From: an uncultured Asticcacaulis sp.
GTDB lineage: Bacteria > Pseudomonadota > Alphaproteobacteria > Caulobacterales > Caulobacteraceae
NCBI GenBank assembly: GCA_946480525.1
Contig: CAMLLA010000049.1
Span: forward strand, 1 to 15,254
Reading direction: 5' to 3'
DNA: 15,254 nucleotides
The number at the start of each line of letters is the position of its first letter. Within the stretch, counting starts at the first letter, position 1. The notes below the pieces were generated by a model that saw only the letters and a list, made by a program, of their open reading frames with translations, did not search any database and was not told where the DNA came from. Both the position numbers and the translations under genes were made by a program. This document shows positions 8,202 through 14,926 of the stretch, one piece after another.

Positions 8202-8202
8202 T
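8175..8202. repeat. Long imperfect palindrome at the GH43 3' end (terminator or binding site)
   Basis: ATGTCCGCGGACAT at 8183-8196 is a perfect 14-bp palindrome. It is flanked by ATTCGA (8175-8180) and TCGAAT (8197-8202), which pair if a 2-base bulge (8181-8182) is allowed, giving a stem of up to 13 pairs counted as duplex. It overlaps the GH43 stop codon. It may fold as the 3' hairpin of the receptor-transporter-xylosidase transcript, though no T-run follows, or serve as a dimer binding site. Confidence 0.5.
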
Positions 8203-9890
8203 TATGCGGCTCCACGACGGTGCGACGGGGCGGCAACGGCGGCGCTTGTGGCGCCCGGGCCGGATTGCTCGCCTGTTCCCGCCTCGGCAGCCGGCAGGCT
8301 TACGAATTCGAACCAGTCGAAAGACGCGGGGCAGGCCATGCCCGACATATCCTGACAGGCCATACCGACGAAAGGTCCCGTGAAGCTGGGGCAGCCAGGA
8401 AGGGTCGCCTCGTCTGACAGGCTTGTCGCGTCGAAGACCTCCTCAAGGTCGCTCCACCGCTCCGCGCCTTCAATCCGGTAGCTGAACATCAACTGCCTGC
8501 CGTTCGACCTGACCCGGAGTTCAACTGGCCCGTCAGGAAGCGGATAGATGCGGGAAAGCACTTCCGGACAGAGCGGGTCGGGCAAGGCGGACATCACGCG
8601 AAGATGGCGTCCGAGCGCGGTGTCGAAGCTGACGTAGCAGTAATGAAACTTGGTCGAATTGTAATAGCAGACAAGACCTGCCGACTGCTGGAAATTGCGG
8701 GGCGCGAAGTCCAAAGCAATCGTGGCCTCGTAACACATCGAGGTTTGACGCCGGCCGACAAGACTTTGTTCGAAAAGACTTCCGATCGTCTCGCGCCCAT
8801 ACAGGGTCAGGTGACCCGGGCGCGCGGTCAGACTGAACAGCGTTTCGGGATAGGGTGTTCGCAGCCATTGAAAATCAGTCGCCAGGCTCTCTTCCCCGAA
8901 GTCGTACCGCTCGCACGACACCTGGTCGCCGACCGCGGCCGGCGCCACCGGATTGTCCGCCTGGAGCAGCGGTAGGGCGGGCTCGATCCACCCGTCGGGC
9001 GTCCAGCGGACGGGCTGGATCGCGGTTTCACGGCCGAGCGCACTGTACTGTGTCCCGGGAACAGGGCGGGCACAAAGGTATGCGATAAGCCAGGTTCCAT
9101 CCTCGGCTTCGACAAGATCGCCGTGCCCTGCCCGCTGCAACGGAATGTCAGGCCGGCCGCGGCTTGTGAGAATGGGACCGTGGGGGCAGACTTCGTACGG
9201 CCCATGAAGGTCGCGCGACCGCGCCAGGGTGACGGCATGGCCCCACCCCGTCCCGCCTTCGGCGACGATCAGGTAGTACCAGCCGGCCCTGCGATAGAGA
9301 TGAGAGCCTTCGGTGTAGCCGAGTTCGGTGCCCTCGAAAATAAGCCTCGGTTCGCCGACCAGGACCTTTCGTTCGACATCGTACGCCTGCAGCAATATCC
9401 CGCCGAAGCGATTGTTGCCACTTCGATGATCCCACAGCAGGTTGAGAAGGTAGGTCTGGCCGTCCGCGTCGTGAAACAGAGACGGATCAAAGCCGCTGCT
9501 GTTGAGGTAGACGGGATCGGACCAGTCGCCGTCGATACTGTCGGCGGTGACGACATAGTTGTGAAAATCCCTGAGCGAAGTCCCTTCGGCGCCGTATTCC
9601 GTCGTTCGACCATACCGCTTCACCAGTGAATAGGTGAGATAGAACTTGCCCCTGGAATGACTGAGGCAAGGCGCCCACACGCCGCAGCTGTCGGGAATGC
9701 CGCGAAGATCAAGCTGAGAGGGTCGCCGAAGCGGCCTGGCAATGAGCCGCCAGTTCACAAGGTCCGTCGAATGATGGATCTGAACGCCCGGGAACCATTC
9801 AAAAGTGGAGGTGGCAATGTAGTAATCGCCGCCGACGCGAATGATGGAAGGATCCGGATTGAAGCCGGGAAGTACAGGATTATTGATCAC
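8202..9890 (-). CDS. GH43 beta-xylosidase-type enzyme, cytoplasmic
   Basis: The 562-residue protein has a five-bladed propeller (about 1-310) and a C-terminal beta-sandwich, as in Selenomonas and Geobacillus GH43 beta-xylosidases. The expected catalytic residues are all present: Asp13 in FNPDPS (base), Asp135 in GFDPSLFHD (pKa modulator) and Glu194 in YTEGSHLY (acid). STFEWFPGVQIHHS and GRETAIQ are family hallmarks. It removes xylose (sometimes arabinose) from short xylo-oligosaccharides; xyloside specificity is inferred from whole-protein resemblance. It has no signal peptide, so it should be cytoplasmic. The start is GTG at 9890, with GGAG 7 bases upstream, both inside the end of the transporter gene (11-bp overlap), which predicts translational coupling. 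Oddities are WAPC where GH43 proteins normally have WAPD (Cys75) and a roughly 30-residue Ala/Gly-rich tail after the sandwich. Confidence 0.95.
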   Translation of the reverse strand: MINNPVLPGFNPDPSIIRVGGDYYIATSTFEWFPGVQIHHSTDLVNWRLIARPLRRPSQLDLRGIPDSCGVWAPCLSHSRGKFYLTYSLVKRYGRTTEYGAEGTSLRDFHNYVVTADSIDGDWSDPVYLNSSGFDPSLFHDADGQTYLLNLLWDHRSGNNRFGGILLQAYDVERKVLVGEPRLIFEGTELGYTEGSHLYRRAGWYYLIVAEGGTGWGHAVTLARSRDLHGPYEVCPHGPILTSRGRPDIPLQRAGHGDLVEAEDGTWLIAYLCARPVPGTQYSALGRETAIQPVRWTPDGWIEPALPLLQADNPVAPAAVGDQVSCERYDFGEESLATDFQWLRTPYPETLFSLTARPGHLTLYGRETIGSLFEQSLVGRRQTSMCYEATIALDFAPRNFQQSAGLVCYYNSTKFHYCYVSFDTALGRHLRVMSALPDPLCPEVLSRIYPLPDGPVELRVRSNGRQLMFSYRIEGAERWSDLEEVFDATSLSDEATLPGCPSFTGPFVGMACQDMSGMACPASFDWFEFVSLPAAEAGTGEQSGPGATSAAVAAPSHRRGAA

Positions 9891-11154
9891 GCTTCAGCTC
9901 CGGGGACGTGTCCGTGGGCCGGATGAGAAGCCATAGTAAAAGTGCACCCAACAGGTCGATGCCTCCAAGAATAATAAAAAACGGCGTGTATCCCGTCGTT
10001 GCGACAAGTGTTCCGATCGCCACGGAAAACAGAAGCGCTCCAAGATTGGCGGCCGTTCCCGCCAGGCCGGTCACGGTCGCCACCTCGCTTTGCCGGAACA
10101 GATCGGACGACATGGTGATGACCGTGACGGACAGGGTCTGGTGCGCGAAGGCGCCAAGGCACAGAAGCGCAATCGCCATATAGGGACTTTTGACGGCGCC
10201 AACGAAGACAATGCCCACCATCATTATGGCGCCGACCGTGAAGGTCAGTCGGCGCGCGTTGATAAGCGAGACACCAAACCGTTGCATCGTGGCGACAAGG
10301 GCGGGGCCGAACAGGCAACCAAGGTCAGCGGCGACAAACGGAAGCCACGCAAAAAGCGCAATCTGTTTGAGATCGAACCCCCGCGCCGTGCTCAGGTATA
10401 ACGGAATCCAGAACACCAGAGTTCCCCAGGTCGGGTCCGCCAGAAACCGCGGGATGGCAATGCCCCAGAAGTTTCTCTGCTTCAGAATTTTGAACACCGA
10501 TGGACGCTCGGCCGACGCCGAAAGGTGCTTTTCCTGCCCGTCGACAATATAGGTCCGTTCCGCGTCTTTCAGCGCCGGATGTTCCTTGGGCGGCTTGTAG
10601 GTGAACAGCCACAGAAAGGCCCAGGCGACACCAAACGCTCCGGTGATGATGAAAGCCGCCTGCCAGTTGTAGTAAAGGATTGCGAACGCCACGAGAGGCG
10701 GTGCCAGCATCGAGCCCGCGGACGCGCCGATATTGTACAGGCCGCTGGCAAATCCCCGTTCCTTCGACGGAAACCACTCCGAAACCACCTTCAGGCCGCC
10801 GGGCTGGGCTGTCCCTTCGGCGAACCCCTGAAGCCCGCGCAGGAATGCCAGCGACTGCCAGTTGCCCGCCAGGGCATGCGCCATGGTGATCAGGCCCCAG
10901 GCGAGCGCGAACAGGAACATGCCCACTTTGAGCCGCACGACATCAAGAATATAGCCGGCGATCGGTTGCAGCATGATGCCGAACTGGAAAACGCCGGTGA
11001 TGAGCCCATAATCCTTCTCGCTCATGTCCATGCTGGACATGAGGGTCGGGGCCGCCACGCTCAGCGTGCTGCGGGTCAGGTAATTGAGTATGGTGCCCAC
11101 CGTCAGCAGGGCAATGATGCCCCACCTCACGCCACCGACTTTGAATAACCCCAT
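9880..11154 (-). CDS. MFS transporter, anion:cation symporter family (ExuT-like)
   Basis: The 424-residue, strongly hydrophobic protein has about 12 predicted membrane helices in two six-helix halves, joined by a hydrophilic loop near residues 190-225. The N-terminus RWGIIALLTVGTILNYL followed by RSTLSVAAP is the classic ACS-family opening seen in hexuronate (ExuT), galactonate and glucarate transporters. QGFAEGTAQPGGLKVVSEWFPSKERGFASGL is the matching loop and helix 4-5 region. It should import a sugar acid or related anion across the inner membrane with protons. The start ATG at 11154 has AGGTGA 6 bases upstream. Its stop overlaps the GH43 start, so the two products are probably made together; the cargo may be a uronate-bearing xylo-oligosaccharide or free uronate (inference). 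The helix 1 motif usually reads NYLDR but is NYLTR here. Confidence 0.93.
   Translation of the reverse strand: MGLFKVGGVRWGIIALLTVGTILNYLTRSTLSVAAPTLMSSMDMSEKDYGLITGVFQFGIMLQPIAGYILDVVRLKVGMFLFALAWGLITMAHALAGNWQSLAFLRGLQGFAEGTAQPGGLKVVSEWFPSKERGFASGLYNIGASAGSMLAPPLVAFAILYYNWQAAFIITGAFGVAWAFLWLFTYKPPKEHPALKDAERTYIVDGQEKHLSASAERPSVFKILKQRNFWGIAIPRFLADPTWGTLVFWIPLYLSTARGFDLKQIALFAWLPFVAADLGCLFGPALVATMQRFGVSLINARRLTFTVGAIMMVGIVFVGAVKSPYMAIALLCLGAFAHQTLSVTVITMSSDLFRQSEVATVTGLAGTAANLGALLFSVAIGTLVATTGYTPFFIILGGIDLLGALLLWLLIRPTDTSPELKRDQ
9898..9901 (-). promoter_or_regulatory. Ribosome binding site of the GH43 gene inside the transporter gene
   Basis: GGAG on the minus strand lies 7 bases before the GTG start at 9890 and is part of the last transporter codons. 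It supports the GTG start and coupled translation. Confidence 0.6.
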
Positions 11155-11183
11155 AAAATCTCACCTACCTTAAACAAAGAGTG

Positions 11184-11262
11184 CGCCCCCTTCCGGAAGA
11201 AAAGGGGCGAGTGGGACACACACACCGAGGAGACGGGAAGGCTCGCATAACCCACTCACCCC
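11184..11262 (-). promoter_or_regulatory. Candidate attenuator-like region with two mutually exclusive stems
   Basis: In minus-strand order, the segment at 11262-11251 (GGGGTGAGTGGG) can pair with 11215-11204 (CCCACTCGCCCC), giving 12 pairs with one G-U. The CGCCCC part of the second segment can instead pair with GGGGCG at 11189-11184, forming a compact hairpin followed by CACTCTTTGTTT. The two folds exclude each other. The region lies in the transporter leader, ending about 18 bases before its ribosome binding site. No coding leader peptide or known riboswitch was recognised. Confidence 0.4.
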
Positions 11263-11271
11263 TTCCTGGAC

Positions 11272-11315
11272 ATCGTCGGCACTGCCTCAGGTCACCCCAA
11301 GGCGTAGCCGACGAT
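11272..11315 (-). repeat. Extended inverted repeat in the receptor-transporter gap
   Basis: ATCGTCGGC (11272-11280) and GCCGACGAT (11307-11315) are perfect 9-bp complements. Inside them GCCT (11284-11287) and AGGC (11300-11303) can extend the stem after a 3x3 internal loop. It could act as a secondary terminator, an mRNA-stabilising hairpin or a REP-like element. Confidence 0.55.
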
Positions 11316-11329
11316 CGGCCAAGAGGCAT

Positions 11330-11364
11330 CCCGCTGCTCACCGCCAGCGGCGGCGGGCAGCGGG
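11330..11364 (-). terminator. Strong hairpin downstream of the TonB-dependent receptor
   Basis: CCCGCTGC (11330-11337) pairs with GCAGCGGG (11357-11364). Inside, CCGCC (11341-11345) pairs with GGCGG (11349-11353) around an AGC loop, so the whole forms one long GC-rich hairpin with a 3x3 internal loop. It begins 9 bases after the receptor stop. The following bases (ATGCCTCTT) are only weakly T-rich, so it may terminate partially or protect the receptor mRNA end. Confidence 0.6.
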
Positions 11365-11373
11365 AATTACCGA

Positions 11374-14310
11374 CTAGTACGAGAACCGTAACCCAACACG
11401 ATAGAAGCGCCCCAGGGTGTCATAAAGCGCCGGGTTGATATCAAGACCCGTATTCGTCTGGGGCGAAGCCGCCGGATCGACATTGAACAGGTTGTCGATC
11501 TTGAAGTAGGCCTGGACCCCCGGACGGATATTATAGGACCCCGCGACATCGACATAGGTTGCGCCATCCATGTGGTTGTTGTCCAGCGTCGGGTTATTCG
11601 TAGTCGACACGGGGCAACCCGTGCTGCAAACCACATACTGTGTGCCGATAACACCATCGCTGAACCAGCGCTCCTGAAGGGTCAGGCTGTACTTGTCCGT
11701 CGAATAGGTCTGAACGAACAAAGCCTTCCAGTCAGGCGTCGCGCCGGAATTCTGGCCGGCCGTCTGCTGTGCGATCGTGCCGGGCAGGCCGGGGGTCGTC
11801 GTGAAGTCGCGGACATTGGTCGCCATGGCGCGCAAGGTCAGGTTACCTTCCAGACCGAACGGTTGCGGACGCTGATAGCTGACTTCGTAATCGACGCCGC
11901 TGGTCTTGATCGAGGCGGCGTTGATATTGCCGACGTTCACGTACGGGTTCGGTCCCGTCAGGTCGAACGCGTTACAGGCTGCCGGCACCGAACCGTCGAA
12001 GCAGTACTGCACCAGTTGAGTCGCGTTTGGCCCCGGTGCAATCGCATCTTTCAGTTCGATGCTGTAGTAGTCCACCGAAGCGTTGAAGCCGGGCAGCCAT
12101 TCCGGATTGGCCAGGACGACGCCGAACGAGAAGTTCTGCGCCAGTTCCGGCTTCAGGCCCGGGTTGGAACCCTGGTTCTGCGATACAGTCAAGGTCGAGT
12201 TGGTGAAGGGGTTGGTGAAGTTCGGCAGGTTTGTCGACGTCGTCGGGCCGAACAGGTCGTTCAGGTTCGGCGCCCGAACGTCCTGCGACCGGACGGTGCG
12301 CAGACGAACGCCAGACAGCGGCGTATCCCAGGTCAGGCCGACCTTCCAGGCTTCGACGGCGCCCGACGTGCTGTAGTTGGTGGCGCGGCCTGCCGTGTTG
12401 AGGTTGACCTGGCCTAAGGCCTCGCTGTTAATCAGGGGCAGGTTGAACTCGAGGAAGGCTTCGGCGACCGTGTAGCTGCCGCGGCCATTGCGGTAGTTTC
12501 CGGCGTAGAAGTTGCCACCGCTGGTGCTCAGGAGCGGATCGGCGGGATAGTCGGCGCTATAGGGCGTGCTCGAACCATTGCCGTAAGGATCGGCGACGGC
12601 ACGATAGGCCTCACGGCGATATTCCGCACCAAACGCCATCGACACAGGCCCGGCCCACAGCGAGAAGGGCTCGCCCGAAATGCCAAAGCTGGCGACATCC
12701 TGCGTCTGGATGGTGTGCTGATATGCGCCGGCCGGCGGCTGGAGATAGGCGATGGCCGAAGCGCTCGGTGTCTGGTTGCCGATGACATTGATCGGCTGAC
12801 AGCCATTGGCGCGCGCGACCGGATCGCGGCACACGATGGCGCCATTGAGGGTAATGGCGTCGACGGCGGCCGTGAAGCGGGCCTTGAGCAGCAGGTTGTG
12901 GACGCTGATGTCCGACGTTTCCTTGCCGTGCTGATAGTAGGCGTTGTAGTTCCAGTTGGTGCTGAACAGGTCGAACTTGCCGTTGGCGCCCAGAACGAAA
13001 CGCTCCTGCTTGCGTTCTGTATTGACGCGAATGAACGGCAGGAAGGGCGTAACGGTGCCCAGCCTGAAGCTGGTGATCCCGTTCGGAGCGCACTGCGAGG
13101 AAATCGCCGCCGGAACGTACGGGTTCGAACACTGGATGGTCAGTCCGGGCTGCGTAAAGCCGGGGTTCGGCTGGTTGTGCGTATCGACCTTGGCCAGGTT
13201 GATCGTGAAGAAAACCTCGTGGTTTTCATTCAGGTTGAACGAGGTACGGTTATAGAAGTTCGAGCGGATGATGCCGGACTGAAGCGTTGCGCCGATGCCG
13301 ACATTGGCCGAGGTATCGCCGCCGATACAGAAGCCGACATAGCAGCCGGCGACCGTGCCGGCCGTATCCTTGCCCGGCACGCCGGCCGGGCCGCCCAGGC
13401 CGTTCGAGCCATAGGCAAAGTTATAGGGGTTGCCGTTCTGGTCGAAGGCAATGCCCTGCAGCGGACCCGCGGTGATCAGGCCGTACTTCGAATAGGTGAT
13501 CGACTGGGCATGATCCATGTTGCGGAACTGCGGCGAACCGTTATTGGTAATACCGGTATTGACCAGGGTCGAAGAGCGATACCAATCACGGCCGTTAGCC
13601 GCCTTCTCACCAAAGTCACCGGCAGGAATGCCCTCCTCGCGATGATACTCCAGAGCAAAAGCAGTATGGAGCCTGTCTTCAAGGAAGCCCTTACCAAAGG
13701 CGACCTGGACGACGCCTTGCTTGTCGTCGCCATAGGTCGTTTCGCCCACGGCAACATTCGCCTTGAACCCCTTGAAACGCGTATCCGTAACGAAGTTCAC
13801 CACGCCACCGACTGCGTCTGACCCCCACGATGCGGACGCGCCACCATTGACGACATCGACCCGCTTGATCAGCAACTGCGGCAGAAGGCTGATGTCCGCC
13901 GCGCCGGTGCCTATATTGGCAGGGACGACGCGCTGACCGTCAAGCAGGGTCAGGGTCCGGCTGACGCCGAGGCCGCGCAAGGCAAACGAGCTGAGCCCCT
14001 GCTGACCGCTCGAGGTCGAGAACGTGTTGGTAGCAACGCCGCTGGAACCCTGAAGCGACGGCAGTTGCGCAATCGTCGTAAAGACGTTCGGCTGGGCCTG
14101 ATTGGCGATTTCCAGTTGCCCGATCGAGCTGGTCGGCGTCGGCGCCTTGAAGCCGCGCGTGGTGATGCGCGACGAGGTGATCACGACCACGCCACCGTCT
14201 TCACCCGCTGGATTTGTCGTCTCCTGGGCGGAAACCGCCAATGGAAAGGCAACGCCACACAGAATGGCGGCGCTCGAGGCACCACGAAGGATAGATTTCA
14301 AGCTTTTCAT
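11374..14310 (-). CDS. TonB-dependent outer-membrane receptor
   Basis: The 978-residue protein has a signal peptide (about 1-29, ending AVSAQ) and a TonB-box-like stretch, GGVVVITSSRI, near residues 39-49. A plug domain follows with FALRGLGVSRTLTLLDGQRVV and the ending GSDAVGGVVNFVTD near 160-175. The remaining 800 residues are a long beta-barrel with many aromatic strand ends, including VRSQDVRAPNLNDLFGP and PELAQNFSFGVV, and a terminal strand YRVGLRFSY. This is the layout of the large receptors that sphingomonads, caulobacters and xanthomonads use to take up oligosaccharides with energy from TonB-ExbBD. The neighbours point to plant-derived oligosaccharide, but iron or another ligand cannot be excluded from sequence. 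The ATG at 14310 has AGGGGA 4 bases upstream. It is first in a likely minus-strand operon with the transporter and GH43. Confidence 0.95.
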   Translation of the reverse strand: MKSLKSILRGASSAAILCGVAFPLAVSAQETTNPAGEDGGVVVITSSRITTRGFKAPTPTSSIGQLEIANQAQPNVFTTIAQLPSLQGSSGVATNTFSTSSGQQGLSSFALRGLGVSRTLTLLDGQRVVPANIGTGAADISLLPQLLIKRVDVVNGGASASWGSDAVGGVVNFVTDTRFKGFKANVAVGETTYGDDKQGVVQVAFGKGFLEDRLHTAFALEYHREEGIPAGDFGEKAANGRDWYRSSTLVNTGITNNGSPQFRNMDHAQSITYSKYGLITAGPLQGIAFDQNGNPYNFAYGSNGLGGPAGVPGKDTAGTVAGCYVGFCIGGDTSANVGIGATLQSGIIRSNFYNRTSFNLNENHEVFFTINLAKVDTHNQPNPGFTQPGLTIQCSNPYVPAAISSQCAPNGITSFRLGTVTPFLPFIRVNTERKQERFVLGANGKFDLFSTNWNYNAYYQHGKETSDISVHNLLLKARFTAAVDAITLNGAIVCRDPVARANGCQPINVIGNQTPSASAIAYLQPPAGAYQHTIQTQDVASFGISGEPFSLWAGPVSMAFGAEYRREAYRAVADPYGNGSSTPYSADYPADPLLSTSGGNFYAGNYRNGRGSYTVAEAFLEFNLPLINSEALGQVNLNTAGRATNYSTSGAVEAWKVGLTWDTPLSGVRLRTVRSQDVRAPNLNDLFGPTTSTNLPNFTNPFTNSTLTVSQNQGSNPGLKPELAQNFSFGVVLANPEWLPGFNASVDYYSIELKDAIAPGPNATQLVQYCFDGSVPAACNAFDLTGPNPYVNVGNINAASIKTSGVDYEVSYQRPQPFGLEGNLTLRAMATNVRDFTTTPGLPGTIAQQTAGQNSGATPDWKALFVQTYSTDKYSLTLQERWFSDGVIGTQYVVCSTGCPVSTTNNPTLDNNHMDGATYVDVAGSYNIRPGVQAYFKIDNLFNVDPAASPQTNTGLDINPALYDTLGRFYRVGLRFSY

Positions 14311-14926
14311 GTTTTCCCCTGTAAGGAATTCTCTTATTTATTGCCAAATATCCCTGCCACAGGTTTCAAAGCTTCGGCCATTCGCGAAAACAGCTGCCTG
14401 ATCTGCGGGTGTCGAGTCGTGCTTGCTTATTTTTTAAGTTTCTTATTCCGGACCTTTGCGCAGACAACGCGCGATCAGATCAAACGTCGGCACCCCATGA
14501 TGCCAATTGCTCAGAAATCGCCAGCCACACAATATAAAGTCTGATGTTATATATGCTTCAGGTTTGCCTCGGCCGTCAATAGCGATTCGCGCGACTAAGC
14601 CAAGAGCACGACAGCAGCGGGCAAAAGCTATGCATATCTATTTGATTTAAAACAATTAAAATCACAAATTGCCACTACCTCAAGCCACATCAGGGACGAC
14701 TGAACGGTTTAAAGCACGAAAATATCATCAGTCTAAAAGACACAAACAGTCTGCTTATTTGAAAAATGACGACGGCTCGCGAGGAAACCGCCCGATATGT
14801 TTTGGCTATGGAAATTGCCGAATATATGTGGCACGGCTATCATACATCCTCATTGGCCGATTATCGCTTCCGTCGGCACCGGCAGGGGAATTTGGAGACA
14901 TCGGGTTTGACTCTCCACGGACGTTC
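14311..14926. other. AT-rich divergent intergenic region between receptor and second GntR gene
   Basis: This 616-bp stretch is clearly richer in A and T than its surroundings and holds no ORF that looks coding. It should contain the promoters for both flanking genes. Visible elements are a candidate receptor promoter (14546-14579), the inverted repeat ATATAA-N9-TTATAT (14532-14552), TCACAAAT at 14662-14669, GTCT-AAA-AGAC (14731-14741) and two CAGTCT copies 18 bp apart (14729 and 14747). No RNA gene or mobile element was recognised. Confidence 0.6.
14546..14579 (-). promoter_or_regulatory. Candidate promoter for the TonB-dependent receptor
   Basis: On the minus strand TTGACG (14579-14574) is followed after 17 bases by GCATAT and then TATAAC, within GCATATATAAC (14556-14546). 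The -35 fits the alphaproteobacterial TTGACG preference, and the -10 region has two possible registers. The leader would be over 200 bases long. The ATATAA/TTATAT inverted repeat overlaps the -10 side and might be an operator. Confidence 0.3.

Noticed and set aside
12715..13821. A 368-codon plus-strand frame inside the TonB-dependent receptor gene
   Set aside because: It is antisense to a receptor with full-length family features, and its Arg/Val/Asp-rich product matches no family I know.
14065..14544. Plus-strand ORF spanning the receptor start and the AT-rich gap
   Set aside because: Most of it is antisense to the receptor signal and plug region; the rest is AT-rich with no coding character and no ribosome binding site.
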